Assembly: GCA_964489425.1 (NCBI GenBank) | Contig: CAZAYP010000012.1 | Location: 1 to 64,000 of the forward strand | DNA length: 64,000 bases | Reading direction: 5' to 3' | From: CAZAYP01 sp964489425 [NCBI: uncultured Verrucomicrobiota bacterium] | GTDB taxonomy: Bacteria > Verrucomicrobiota > Kiritimatiellia > RZYC01 | Shown: one piece after another, positions 15,942 through 24,852 of the stretch | Numbering within the stretch: position 1 is the stretch's first letter | Layout: each line of letters opens with the position of its first letter | Notes under the pieces: model-generated | Databases searched by the model: none | What the model saw: only the letters and a program-made list of their open reading frames with translations | What the model was told of the DNA's origin: nothing | Translations under genes and position numbers: made by a program

Positions 15942-17165
15942 TTATTTCTTCAACCATTCATCAAACCACGCCTTTTGATCGCGAAGCCCGAAGACAAACG
16001 CTCCGCGGTGGTCGGCATTTTCTCCCGCAAAAACAGCGGTGGCCGAAGCGCCGCCGACCGTCTCCTGGAATCCCACGGCTAACTGGGCAATGTAGGGCGC
16101 GATGCATTCATCCGCCGCTCCGTAGTAGTAGCGCGTCGGCGTCGCGTAACGCCATTGATAGGCCTGGTTTTCCATCAGCTGCTGGTAAAACCGGTTGCCT
16201 GCCAGCGAGCTGGCGGCCGCGAAATCGGCCCGCAGAAAATCGATCGTGTTGGTGGGAAATACCCGTGCGGCTTCGCTCCAGCCAATCTTGTTCGCATAAA
16301 AATCGCGGGCGGTTGGCGCGTAGTCGGGCTTGATCGCGGCGGCGCTCAACTCGGGCAAGCTGTAATAATGCTCGTAGGCGTTGATGAGCAGCGCCACCGT
16401 GCCCACGATCCATGAGACATCGAACTTCGTGTGGTTGTTGATCCAGCGCGTGACCAGCATGTAGGGCGCGGTCGGCGTGCAGGCGGTCGCGGCCGCGGTC
16501 ACCGGGACATTCAGCGTTTCCAGCCGTTCGCGAAAGACCATCGTGCTGTAAGACCCCTGCGACCATCCGCTGAGGAACAAGCCCGTGGTCTCAATCCCTA
16601 AATCCGCCAGCACCAGCTTGGCTGCCTGCAACATGTCCAGGCATGCCTGGACGGTGCTTTCCTTGACCATGTAGCTGTCCGGCTCGGTCGAAATCCCCTT
16701 GCCGATGTAGTCGGCTCCGATCACGACGTAGCCATGGCCTGCGAACAGCGCAATCAGCAGGCGCGTTTCCATGGATTCGTCCGGGAACGACGGCACCTCG
16801 GTCTTGGAAAAAACCGTCCCGTGCTGGTAGGACAGCAGCGGAAACGCCCGCGCATCCGTGTCCGGCACGGCAACCAGGCCCGACGCTTCCGTCGGCCGGT
16901 TATTGTGCTCGGGAATCACCGTCGGATAGATCACGCGGTAGAGCTTCACCGCCTGGGGCGGCGCGGCAAAACTGACTCCCATGGGCGTGGTCTCAAAGTC
17001 CTTCAACTCCGTAGTCAGGATCGTGTTCAAGCGCTCCGTGCCATACGTACCGATAAGCTGATAGCGGACACCACCGCGCACAGACGTGAAGTCATCCGCA
17101 GCCCCCGCGCGCCCGGCAAGAACCAAGGCAAGACCCAACACCGTCATCTTCATTGCTCGTTGCAT
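15942..17165 (-). CDS. Secreted alpha/beta-hydrolase (lipase/esterase-like)
   Basis: 407 residues; a Sec signal peptide (LGLALVLAGRAGAA) of about 20 residues. Serine hydrolase features are LSYQHGTVFS (oxyanion region) and the nucleophile elbow SGWSQGS. An Asp in YYGAADECI and a His in ENADHRGAF are candidates for the rest of the triad. The overall order resembles secretory lipases (LIP family). It probably acts in the periplasm or outside on esters. The upstream gap leads directly into the left attachment repeat of the integrated element, so its promoter region may have been altered by the insertion. Confidence 0.8.
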   Translation of the reverse strand: MQRAMKMTVLGLALVLAGRAGAADDFTSVRGGVRYQLIGTYGTERLNTILTTELKDFETTPMGVSFAAPPQAVKLYRVIYPTVIPEHNNRPTEASGLVAVPDTDARAFPLLSYQHGTVFSKTEVPSFPDESMETRLLIALFAGHGYVVIGADYIGKGISTEPDSYMVKESTVQACLDMLQAAKLVLADLGIETTGLFLSGWSQGSYSTMVFRERLETLNVPVTAAATACTPTAPYMLVTRWINNHTKFDVSWIVGTVALLINAYEHYYSLPELSAAAIKPDYAPTARDFYANKIGWSEAARVFPTNTIDFLRADFAAASSLAGNRFYQQLMENQAYQWRYATPTRYYYGAADECIAPYIAQLAVGFQETVGGASATAVFAGENADHRGAFVFGLRDQKAWFDEWLKK

Positions 17166-17211
17166 GGCATTTCCCTTGTTTTTTGGAATTTTAGGCTGGA
17201 GAACTGCGGGT

Positions 17212-17260
17212 TGGTGGCGGGGAGCGGGATCGAACCGCTGACCCGAGGCTTATGAGTCCT
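17212..17260 (-). repeat. attL: 49-bp copy of the 3' part of tRNA-Met
   Basis: Identical to 28928-28976. Contains CCA, acceptor 3' strand, T arm, variable loop and anticodon arm up to the anticodon, then diverges. It is not a functional tRNA because the 5' half is missing. Confidence 0.95.
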
Positions 17261-17320
17261 TTTTGTGCTTATTTGCATCATACTGTACATTAGTATTTAA
17301 CACACATTGCCTTCCAACCA

Positions 17321-17340
17321 GGGTGCACTATGGGTGCACT
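17321..17340 (+). promoter_or_regulatory. Candidate integrase arm site, left (two GGGTGCACT)
   Basis: Two direct GGGTGCACT units 11 bp apart just inside attL. The same pair occurs near the right end in both orientations (28737-28757 inverted, 28801-28820 direct). Arrays of this kind at both ends of a tRNA-integrated element are expected for arm-type binding of integrase or excisionase. The role is inferred. Confidence 0.5.
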
Positions 17341-17407
17341 TTTTTCTTGCGTCTCCTGCCTCTTATTGCCTAATCTTTACGGCAACGCAACAAATAAGGA
17401 GGTGGCC

Positions 17408-18610
17408 GTGAGTACAGTAACGCGGGATAAAAAGAAGAAAGAACGGTATCGCGAGATCACCATCCGGTTCCGGCCCGAGCGTGACTGCTGGCGGGTGTGC
17501 TGGCCAAAGAAGGCTGGTGCGCGCACGTTCAAGGATTGCGAATCCATTACGGCGGCCAGGGCGGCAATCGACCAGCACCTGGCGGAAAAAGAAAAGTTCG
17601 GCCGGGCTGCTCAAGACCTGACAGCGCATCAGCGGGTTGACGCGGCCGAAGCACTCAAGATGCTGGCTGGCGCGGCGTCCCTCGTAGCTGCTGCGCGTTG
17701 CTACCTGAAATATAATCCAGCCACCGACAAGACGATCAGCTTCGGCAAGCTCAACGAGCTGTATCTGGATCGTCTGTTCCAGCTGGTAGGCCAAGGCAAG
17801 CTTCAAGAAGTGACCGCGAAAACCACCAAGCGCAAACTCAACGCCGTGGCCCGCGACCTGGGCGACCTGCCGGCGCAAGCCATCGGCGCGGCCGACCTCG
17901 ATAAGTGGCTGGATGAGCATGCGCCCAACATGGTGTATGCCGGAAATATCCGCAGGGCGCTGCATACGCTGTTCCGCTGGGGCATCGACCAGAAGTATCT
18001 CTCAGAGAATCCCGTCGCGCTTATGGAATCTCGCAAGCCCCCCAAGAAGTTGGTGGCGATCATGACGCCAGACACGGCCCGCAAGTTCATGGCCACGGTG
18101 GAATCCGAGACGCCGGAACTGTCCGTGTACTACGCCCTCCAATTCTTCGGCGGCTTGCGACCCAGCGAAGCACAAGCCGCCAGTTGGAAGGATATGGATT
18201 GGACAACGAGCGAGTTCCGCGTGATGGCCATGAAAACGCACCAGGAACGGCTGGTACACGTTGAAAACAGCCTTCTCCACTGGCTGGCCACCTATCGCAA
18301 GGACGACGGCCCGGTAGCGCCGCCATACGGGACCCTGCGAAAACGCCATGCCGTGGCCGTCCTGAAATCCGGGGTAGGGGATTGGGTGCCGGATTGGCCT
18401 AGGCATAGCTTCGCAACCTACCACTTGGCCAAGTACAACAAGATCGACAAGACGTGCATGGAACTGGGCCACACGGGCACGACCCTGCTTTTTAAGCACT
18501 ATGCCGGGTTGGCCCAAAACCGCGAGGCGCAGGCCAAGTCATACTTCGGAATCCTGCCGGCCACGGCCAAGGTCGGCAACGTGATCCAGATCGGCGGCGC
18601 GGCGGGGTGA
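17408..18610 (+). CDS. int: Tyrosine recombinase/integrase
   Basis: 400 residues from GTG at 17408; this start is chosen because AAGGAGG sits at 17396-17402 with 5-base spacing, whereas an upstream ATG has no such site. SAM-like core-binding domain around residues 100-220. Catalytic domain carries the first Arg in GLRPSEA (near 250), H-x-x-R-type RHSFATY (near 331), GHTG (near 353), and the nucleophile Tyr in FKHYAGL (near 365). It would integrate and excise the element at tRNA-Met. The basic N-terminus (KKKER) fits arm binding. It lies 148 bp from attL. Confidence 0.93.
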   Translation: MSTVTRDKKKKERYREITIRFRPERDCWRVCWPKKAGARTFKDCESITAARAAIDQHLAEKEKFGRAAQDLTAHQRVDAAEALKMLAGAASLVAAARCYLKYNPATDKTISFGKLNELYLDRLFQLVGQGKLQEVTAKTTKRKLNAVARDLGDLPAQAIGAADLDKWLDEHAPNMVYAGNIRRALHTLFRWGIDQKYLSENPVALMESRKPPKKLVAIMTPDTARKFMATVESETPELSVYYALQFFGGLRPSEAQAASWKDMDWTTSEFRVMAMKTHQERLVHVENSLLHWLATYRKDDGPVAPPYGTLRKRHAVAVLKSGVGDWVPDWPRHSFATYHLAKYNKIDKTCMELGHTGTTLLFKHYAGLAQNREAQAKSYFGILPATAKVGNVIQIGGAAG

Positions 18611-18639
18611 GCAGTCCAGATTGCCAGCCACTCAGGCCC

Positions 18640-18860
18640 CCCGGCAGGCGGCGGGTCAAAGTCGGTGACGTGGTCGGCCGCCGCTTGGTCGGGTTTGGGA
18701 TGTTTTGGCAGGTCTGCCATTTCATCCAAAACTTCTTTTACTGGCTGAACGCTGCATCCAACTTGCTCCGCTATTTCCTCAATGGTATGGCACGCCAGCC
18801 ACAAATCGAAGATCCGCCGGTTGCGCGCGCGGCGCGGGAGGTCGAAATTTGGTGTGGTCG
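18640..18860 (-). pseudogene. Internal fragment of a ParB-associated DNA methylase-like phage gene
   Basis: On the minus strand about 70 residues match the central helix-turn-helix part of phage ParB/adenine-methylase proteins: ARNRRIFDLWLA, then TIEEIAEQVGCS, then a conserved tail ending in TDFDPP. Upstream (toward 19035) the frame has no ParB domain, and downstream it runs antisense into the integrase 3' end, where the methylase catalytic domain should follow. The gene therefore seems cut on both sides. Family assignment is from recalled sequence pattern; confirm by profile search. Confidence 0.4.
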
Positions 18861-19173
18861 GTGGTGGCAGAGAGGGAGGTGTTTTCAGGCTCCGAAGTGC
18901 GCACCGTACCCCCCCCCCTCCTGGCCACGGCCTGGCCGGCGCGGTCGCGTCATCCATGGGTGGCGCCCGGTGGCATGCACATCCGGATCCGCCCGCCGTG
19001 GGGATGTACTTCCGCTGATAGGGACAGCGCCCCACCGCTTTTTATAACTTGCTGGTGGCTGGCCGGTTGTGCAACACGCCAAAACGATGCTGCAATTTGT
19101 AACTCGCAGTCGCACGCGACATACAGCGCAACGCTTAGAAGCGCAACGGCTTATGCAATACGCGCGAGTTTAC

Positions 19174-19392
19174 TTAATAAAGATTATGCGGCGTTGTAAT
19201 CCGTCCGCGCTGGCGCAAGGCCGGGCCCGGTCGCGGAATGTCCAGTGTACCTACTCTGTGTCCGTACAGGTGGCGGCCAACATCCGGCCCACCTCGTGCC
19301 TCAGGACCATGAACCGGCGCGCCGTGGTCGTGGTGGCGGGTGGCGGAGGCGGCGGGCGCCTTGGCAATCCCGGCGCCATCCATCAAGGTCAT
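19174..19392 (-). CDS. Possible small ORF, unknown
   Basis: 72 residues. The ATG overlaps by ATGA the stop (19389-19391) of a short upstream frame reading VPFIVVAVVHWQTTRMN, which itself looks protein-like but has no clear start. Composition is rich in Gly, His and Arg. Reality is uncertain; this end of the element appears partly decayed. Confidence 0.25.
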   Translation of the reverse strand: MTLMDGAGIAKAPAASATRHHDHGAPVHGPEARGGPDVGRHLYGHRVGTLDIPRPGPALRQRGRITTPHNLY

Positions 19393-19540
19393 GGTGTGGC
19401 GCTGTCTACTTCCCGGCCGCCTTGCTCCGTCAATGGCGCGCGCGTGTTCATTCGCGTGGTCTGCCAGTGCACCACGGCCACCACGATGAACGGGACGCGG
19501 TCAGGGTGGCCTGTGCGTGGTCGGCGCGGTCAGGTGCGGG

Positions 19541-19747
19541 TCAGTGGCCAGCCATGGGGCGCGGAGATTGCTGGCGATTCTCAAACCGTAGGACACATTG
19601 CGCCGGGGCCATCACGCAATCCGAAGTTGCCACGCTCATGGTCGTGTCAGAGCACAGCGGGATCTGGATCATCGGGGGGGCCAGGCGTGGTTGGCAGCCC
19701 GGAGCATGGCCAGCCACCACATCACCGCGCGCGGCCAGCGTCATCAT
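19541..19747 (-). CDS. Possible small ORF coupled to the upstream element gene
   Basis: 68 residues; its ATG overlaps the stop of the 85-residue gene by ATGA, the same pattern as the rest of the chain. Contains PPMIQIPLCSDTTMSVATSD. No family recognised. Kept mainly because of the coupling. Confidence 0.35.
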   Translation of the reverse strand: MMTLAARGDVVAGHAPGCQPRLAPPMIQIPLCSDTTMSVATSDCVMAPAQCVLRFENRQQSPRPMAGH

Positions 19748-20001
19748 GCGCAGGATGTGGCGGGCGCGGTCAGGCGCGCAAACTTCACAACGAGCGGATC
19801 GTCCAGCAGCCGCGCCGTTCTGGCCATCCGCACAACCGCGTCATCGGCAGGCATCCACCCCCAGGCCGGGTACACCTCGAACACATCGCCGGGGCCGTAG
19901 GCGGTGCCGGTTGGCCCATGTACGAGCACTGGCTGGCCGTAGCTGCTGGCCGGGTGCTCGGTTGTGAGTCTGTAGCTCGGGGCAAGTTGCGTGTCGCTCA
20001 T
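19744..20001 (-). CDS. Small element protein, unknown (85 residues)
   Basis: Starts at ATG 20001 with GGAGG six bases upstream, a clear ribosome binding site. Contains the compact segment GDVFEVYPAWGWMPADDAVVRMARTARLLDDP, where WGWMPADD and RTARLLDDP are well formed. No known family. Upstream is a 200-bp space after the DUF5681 pair, so it may start a new translation block near the downstream end of the minus-strand transcript. Confidence 0.6.
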   Translation of the reverse strand: MSDTQLAPSYRLTTEHPASSYGQPVLVHGPTGTAYGPGDVFEVYPAWGWMPADDAVVRMARTARLLDDPLVVKFARLTAPATSCA

Positions 20002-20202
20002 GGTTTTCCTCCAAGATGCTGATGGATCCACGAACCCGGCCGGCTTGTCAAGACGCCATCCACGCAACACATCCCCACGACGCGCGGGACACGACCCAGC
20101 GTTGCCCAGGCGTGACCGCAGCCAGCGTGGCCATGCACTACACCGCCCCGCCGCGCGGCGCCGTGTGGCGTGTTCTGCCATCCACCCCAGACAGGGTAAG
20201 AA

Positions 20203-20508
20203 TCAGTCTTGTCTGACTTTTTTGTCCAGGCGCCGCATCGCCTCGCGCCATCTTCCCGGCGTCAATCCGCCAGCGTGGCCATGCGCCACGGCCAACGGGA
20301 TCGCAACGTCGCGGACCAGCGCTGCCGGATTGTCACGGGCGGCTGCGGCGATGCCCTGCTTCATGCGCTCCATGGTGGCGGGCTCGGTCAGCACGTCTAA
20401 GACGGTGTCGAGCAACCCGCGTGCTTTATCGCGGAGGGTGGCGGCGGGTGTGGGCGCGGTGCCGGTGCTGGAGGTGCTGCTGGTGCTGGAGGTGCTGCTG
20501 GTGTTCAT
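20203..20508 (-). CDS. Small element protein with Ser/Thr repeat N-terminus
   Basis: 101 residues. The first 15 residues are SST repeats encoded by a trinucleotide-like tract (about 20461-20505), then an alpha-helical domain (ARGLLDTVLDVL, MERMKQGIAAAARDNPAALVRDVAIPLA). The ATG overlaps the stop of the DUF5681 gene by ATGA. The helical part resembles small phage proteins paired with terminase genes, but no family can be named with confidence. Confidence 0.6.
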   Translation of the reverse strand: MNTSSTSSTSSTSSTGTAPTPAATLRDKARGLLDTVLDVLTEPATMERMKQGIAAAARDNPAALVRDVAIPLAVAHGHAGGLTPGRWREAMRRLDKKVRQD

Positions 20509-20987
20509 GGTGTTTCCTCGTTCATGGGTGGCTGTTGTTCATCCTGGGCGGCCGTGGCGGGCAGCAGGCTCTGGCCTGCGGTGTCGGCGGAATCCGTTGC
20601 GTCAACATCTATCGCGGGCAGCGGGACCCCGCCGGATTCGAGGGCGGCGCGCAGTTGGCCCAACGTGTAGCCGGCCAGCATCGCGCTAACGTCCGGCTTG
20701 CTTTCGACCGAGAAGGGCAGCCTGCCGAAGGCGCGGTCGGCCAACCAGGCCCGGGCCGGGGCATCGCCGCGTTGGGCTTGCTGGATGGCGCGCATGATTA
20801 TCCTCTCAGCATACGTTTTCCGCGCGCCTGGCGGTGTCTCGCTCAGCTTCTTTTTTATCAAAGCGCCAAGGTCGATGGTGCCGTGGGGCCGCCCGCCAAG
20901 GTTGCCCGATTGCCCACGGACATACGGCCGCAGATTGGCCAAGCTTGCGGCGCGGCCTGTCAATGTTTTATCTGTGTTTTCTGCCAT
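20505..20987 (-). CDS. DUF5681-like protein, possible terminase small-subunit relative
   Basis: 160 residues from ATG 20987. The N-terminal VRGQSGNLGGRPHGT matches the DUF5681 signature (KPGQSGNPxGRP), found in phage and integrated-element proteins near packaging genes. A helical middle follows (RIIMRAIQQAQRGDAPARAWLADRAFGR). The C-terminus is low complexity. It overlaps genes on both sides. If it acts like a terminase small subunit, it could redirect a helper phage's packaging, as in PICI-type satellites; this is inference from family and context only. No large terminase is present. Confidence 0.6.
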   Translation of the reverse strand: MAENTDKTLTGRAASLANLRPYVRGQSGNLGGRPHGTIDLGALIKKKLSETPPGARKTYAERIIMRAIQQAQRGDAPARAWLADRAFGRLPFSVESKPDVSAMLAGYTLGQLRAALESGGVPLPAIDVDATDSADTAGQSLLPATAAQDEQQPPMNEETP

Positions 20988-21472
20988 CACACCCTCGCCG
21001 CCGTGTCTTTCCATCGCTTCCAGGTCCTTGGCTGGCCCCGCCGCAATCTGACGCCGTGCCGGAGCTCGGCCTGGCGCAAAAGTTTGTGCGCGGCCTGCGG
21101 GGTGGCGCCGTGGCGCCGCCCGATGACGTGGTATTCTTGATCTGGATTCGCGATTATGTCCGCCAAAAAATCCCTTGTTCGCGGCTTGTGCGCGATCCAC
21201 GCGCGGAAAAATCGCACCATGCCCTCTGGCAGAAGTGGTGGCAACGGGTCCAGCGCCTCCATCATATCCGGCTCGCAGGTACGTTTAACTTGTTCCTCGA
21301 TTTCAACGCAAACTTCCGGTCGATACATCGGTTCGTTTTTGGCATCCAGGACCGATCCTCCGCTGTCGGCGCGGTGGCCTGCCATATCCGCGCGGTGGCA
21401 TGCCAAGCACGCGGCAGGACAGTCTGACCCCGGCGCGGGCCGGTGTTTGCAGGAATGGCATCCCGCGCTCAT
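20987..21472 (-). CDS. Cys-rich element protein with C-terminal helix-turn-helix-like region
   Basis: 161 residues from ATG 21472. N-terminal Cys cluster CHSCKHRP, CPAACLACH suggests a zinc-binding knuckle. The C-terminal part (FLADIIANPDQEYHVIGRRHGATPQAAHKLLRQAEL) looks like a helix-turn-helix with an Arg-rich end. Its stop overlaps the next start (TGATG). A DNA- or RNA-binding regulator is plausible but not established. Confidence 0.55.
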   Translation of the reverse strand: MSAGCHSCKHRPAPGSDCPAACLACHRADMAGHRADSGGSVLDAKNEPMYRPEVCVEIEEQVKRTCEPDMMEALDPLPPLLPEGMVRFFRAWIAHKPRTRDFLADIIANPDQEYHVIGRRHGATPQAAHKLLRQAELRHGVRLRRGQPRTWKRWKDTAARV

Positions 21473-21834
21473 TTCGAGCCTCCCCTCGCGGCGCCCCAGG
21501 CGCGGTCGGTTATCGTGCCGGCCGTGTTCGGCTCGATGGTTCGCGGGTCGCGCGCCTCCCACGGGCAGCCGGTGACATAGGCCGTCGAGTCGCGCCCGCA
21601 ACGATCTGAATCTGCAAGCCAGAACAGCCGCCGCTTAAAACACGCGGGCACGATTCCCGGAGCATTCGGCAGCAACTCGGAATAACCTATGAGTCGGCCA
21701 TGACGTTTTTTTCTCCAACCACGGGGCGGCCCCACCCGGTGCGGTGCGGTGAAAATTACGCTGCGCACATAATCTATCGAATCCAGCGGCACAATCCAGA
21801 CGATCTTGGCTTCATTTGGCGGTACCTCATTCAT
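21469..21834 (-). CDS. Element protein, unknown (121 residues)
   Basis: Starts ATG 21834, overlapping the previous TAA, and ends overlapping the next gene by ATGA. Beta-rich beginning (KIVWIVPLDSIDYVRSVIF), basic middle (RGWRKKRHGR), and three Cys residues. No family recognised. The double overlap is the main evidence that it is expressed. Confidence 0.5.
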   Translation of the reverse strand: MNEVPPNEAKIVWIVPLDSIDYVRSVIFTAPHRVGPPRGWRKKRHGRLIGYSELLPNAPGIVPACFKRRLFWLADSDRCGRDSTAYVTGCPWEARDPRTIEPNTAGTITDRAWGAARGGSK

Positions 21835-22253
21835 TATTCATTCTCCTTGGAATCGACCGCAACAACCGCCTCGCGTTGTACGAGTCCATCCTGCGCCAGC
21901 GTGAACGGCCCCGGCGGGGACCCGGCAGCCAGCCACGACTGGCGGCAGCCTTCCATGTCGCAACTTTCGCGCGGCCATCCGGTGGCCTGGCGGATCGAGG
22001 TGGCCAGCTTGGTCATGGCGGCGCGCTCGGCAACCGGGCGGGAACAATAAAAATCGCAATACACGACAATTTCATCGCCGGTGAACGTGGGCCGGGCGGA
22101 CAACATCCGCAGCAGTTCAACCTTGTTGGCGCGAATCGCGCTCAGCAGTTCGGCCGGCGGCGGCGATTTGCCGCTCATCCGCAGCTTGTTGTCGTGGATC
22201 GCGAGGCTGAACCCGAGGTGGCCAGCCATTTCCATCGTGGCGGTCGGTGTCAT
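21834..22253 (-). CDS. Element protein with TubC-N-like helical segment
   Basis: 139 residues. AELLSAIRANKVELLRML resembles the TubC N-terminal docking-domain pattern (helix, NK, LL). The second half has DEIVVYCDFYCS and four Cys in all. The ATG at 22253 overlaps the stop of the primase-helicase by ATGA. In several integrated elements a short protein of this kind follows the primase, perhaps as an accessory; function unknown. Confidence 0.5.
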   Translation of the reverse strand: MTPTATMEMAGHLGFSLAIHDNKLRMSGKSPPPAELLSAIRANKVELLRMLSARPTFTGDEIVVYCDFYCSRPVAERAAMTKLATSIRQATGWPRESCDMEGCRQSWLAAGSPPGPFTLAQDGLVQREAVVAVDSKENE

Positions 22254-24748
22254 AGGTCAATCTCCCATTTTTGGGGTGTTGCGGCATTAGCGGCATTTGT
22301 AGAGGCTATTTCTGGTAAAGTCCCAGCTGTTACTCTCCCGAGAGGGGTTTTGCCAAAAGTGCCCTCGCAAATGCCGCTAATGCCGCGGAAGTGGTAGGCG
22401 AGGCTGTTTCGGCCGGGGATTTGGCGTGCTTTGAGGGTGGATTGCAGGTGCGGCCAGAGTTTTCCAACCTGCTTGCCAACCCGCTTGGCAGTCCAGAACG
22501 CCCGGTCGAAGCTGGAATCGAAGGTTGCCAGCGCCTCGACAAGGTCGGCGGCCGTGCCGGTGAACTCTGCTTGATCGCGCATGAACGCCAGCAACGCCGC
22601 ACCTACTTCACAGTTTTCGAGGTTGAACAGTGACTTGTCCGCCTCGGCGGCTTGCAACGCGGCCACGGCCTCGGCCTCGCAACCCATGGCGCGGCCCAGG
22701 CGGACGGCCCAGGCAGCAAAGTCTGGATGGCGGCGGTTGAGCCCTGGCGGAACCGGCGCGGTATCTGCCAGGGCCAAGCCAATGATGTTGGCCATCCACG
22801 ACAAGCCACCGTCCCGGATCGCGACAACTTCGTCAGTCAGCGCCGACTCGGCAGTCTCATCCGCATCGCGCCGATCCAGCCGCACCACAAGCAAGCGGTC
22901 GGCCAGGCCGGCATCACTGGCAAAGGTCGGGTTGGCCGATGTCACGGCAACCCAGGATCGCGACTTCAGCGTCACCGAGTCGGCATCCGTGTAGAGCCTG
23001 CGCTTTTCTTGGCTGCCATCCGTGGCCGCGGCCGCCAGCGCATCTGCAAGCCATCGGTTCCGGGTGTCGGCATTATCGGCGACGAACAGGCCGCCTTGAT
23101 CCACGGAGGTCCAGAAGTTGGGCTCGCCGTTGTCTTCGATCTTGGCTATGCGCTGCGGCATACCGAGCAGCTCGAACACTCCAACCATGGCGCGCGTTTT
23201 TCCAGATCCTACTGGCGCGGCGATCACGAGTGGCGGCTTGCATCGCTGGCCAGTAAGCACGGAGAGAACCCAGAGCTTGAAGAGCAGCTTCCCGTGGCCG
23301 GCCACAACGCGCATATCCCGCCAAAGCCGGCAGCTCTCAAACGGATCTATCGTCTCGGTAAGTTTCCACGGCAGCAGGGTCCGCCCACGTTGAAAAAGAA
23401 CGCCATCCGTTCCGTTGTCAACGATGGATGGCCCGGCGGCCGTAATCTTCACAATGCTGGCCGCCCCGTTGCTGATGTAGATGGCGCCGTTGCGCGTGGT
23501 GAAATATGTTTCCGGGATGATGCCGGCGGTTTTGCCAACCAGGGCGGCGTCCTCGATGGCGCTGAAGATGAAGTTGTACTTTTTGTTTGTGCGGTTCAAT
23601 CCGGTGAACTGCGCCAGCCAGGCGGAAAAGTAATCGCTTGCTACAAGCTCAAGTGTTTTTCGCCGGCCATCGAAATACATCGCCGTGGCCCGGTCGCGGA
23701 AAAGGTCATGGTAGTAGAACCGGCCGCGCTTCAGCAGCGTGTCCATGGTGGCCGTGGCCATCGCGTACATTTTTGTTTCGGCGCTTGATTCTGATGCCAG
23801 TATCTTGAAATACGCGGCTTGCAACGCGGTAGAGTCGGCATCGGGCCCGGCCGGTACATCCGGATCGCTCAAATCCACTGAAGATGTCGCGGTATCTGCT
23901 GCCCTTGGCGCCGGGGCCCTGGGCGCGCCCGCGCCGCCGATCATCCCGGATCGGATCGTTGCCCTGGCCTCGCTGGGAGGCAGCCCAGCAGCAAGCGCCG
24001 CATCCATCAGCGCCTCTTCGACCTGGCCGCGATCCAACGATCCGCCGGCCGCCAACTGGCTCAACTTGAACGCGGAGCGGTTCAGCAGGTGGTTGCGCTC
24101 GCCCGGCATAGCCGCAGCAACCTGGGCGCACTCATCCGCCAGCGCCTTGGATCCGTATCCCTGCCCGGTCATGGCTGGCGCTGTGTTCGCAGATGGCCTG
24201 GGCACTGCTGCCGGTTTCTTCAAGGTGTCCAGCAATGCCACAAACCACTGGGGCGCGGGAGCAGGTTGCACATCACAGTGAACTTGATACCCGCGCCCGT
24301 TACCATTTTGCGACGGCGGCCGGATCACGTATCCGCCATTCCCTCGCGTGTCGATGTTGCCGGCCAACTTCTTGACCGTGTTGCCATGCGTCCAATCCTG
24401 GCCGATGGAAAAATAAACGTGCCGGCCACCCCTGGGCGTGTTGACCATGTATGTCTGGGGTGGTTGGCCATCTGGCGCTGACGCCTGGCACAACACAACC
24501 CATTCGGCCAGGCCTTCGGCGCCATCCAGATCTACAACGAACAACCCCGTGACCGTCCCGCTCGGCATGCCGATTGCGGAATCCGGCCAGGCCGTCCACC
24601 AGCGCCGGAGCTGTGACTGGTCAGTGGACGCATCCTTGAACCCGCGATCCGTGCGCGGCGCTTTGGTTGCCGGGTCGCATGGGAAGACGGCCAACCCCCG
24701 CGCCGCGTGGTCCAAGGCATGATCAAGAAAATTGGTGTTGATGTTCAT
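22250..24748 (-). CDS. Bifunctional primase-polymerase (AEP) with C-terminal helicase
   Basis: 832 residues from ATG 24748. N-terminal AEP prim-pol domain: LAVFPCDPATKAP, catalytic acids in FVVDLDGAEG (about D73, D75), and TPRGGRHVYF (about 104-113). A middle linker follows. The C-terminal SF3/D5-like ATPase has Walker A APVGSGKT near residue 510 and FVADNADTRN as Walker B-like. This architecture replicates phage satellites, plasmids and integrated elements by making primers and unwinding at the element origin. It is the largest gene of the element and shows the element can replicate after excision. Confidence 0.85.
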   Translation of the reverse strand: MNINTNFLDHALDHAARGLAVFPCDPATKAPRTDRGFKDASTDQSQLRRWWTAWPDSAIGMPSGTVTGLFVVDLDGAEGLAEWVVLCQASAPDGQPPQTYMVNTPRGGRHVYFSIGQDWTHGNTVKKLAGNIDTRGNGGYVIRPPSQNGNGRGYQVHCDVQPAPAPQWFVALLDTLKKPAAVPRPSANTAPAMTGQGYGSKALADECAQVAAAMPGERNHLLNRSAFKLSQLAAGGSLDRGQVEEALMDAALAAGLPPSEARATIRSGMIGGAGAPRAPAPRAADTATSSVDLSDPDVPAGPDADSTALQAAYFKILASESSAETKMYAMATATMDTLLKRGRFYYHDLFRDRATAMYFDGRRKTLELVASDYFSAWLAQFTGLNRTNKKYNFIFSAIEDAALVGKTAGIIPETYFTTRNGAIYISNGAASIVKITAAGPSIVDNGTDGVLFQRGRTLLPWKLTETIDPFESCRLWRDMRVVAGHGKLLFKLWVLSVLTGQRCKPPLVIAAPVGSGKTRAMVGVFELLGMPQRIAKIEDNGEPNFWTSVDQGGLFVADNADTRNRWLADALAAAATDGSQEKRRLYTDADSVTLKSRSWVAVTSANPTFASDAGLADRLLVVRLDRRDADETAESALTDEVVAIRDGGLSWMANIIGLALADTAPVPPGLNRRHPDFAAWAVRLGRAMGCEAEAVAALQAAEADKSLFNLENCEVGAALLAFMRDQAEFTGTAADLVEALATFDSSFDRAFWTAKRVGKQVGKLWPHLQSTLKARQIPGRNSLAYHFRGISGICEGTFGKTPLGRVTAGTLPEIASTNAANAATPQKWEIDL

Positions 24749-24852
24749 CGTCCCGCCCCTACGTAAAAAGATGCCGCCGGCGGCCAAGGGACGGGGTTGG
24801 CCTGTCCCGGCGGCAAAGTGTGTGTCGTGTTCCGTCCCATGGTTCGCCCCGC

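Noticed and set aside
19069-20022. Long plus-strand open frame in the element
   Set aside because: It runs antisense to the coupled minus-strand genes, with Arg/Gly-biased composition and no ribosome binding site.
20461-20508. Microsatellite as phase-variation tract
   Set aside because: The SST-coding repeat is imperfect and changes of whole triplets keep the frame, so on/off switching is unlikely.
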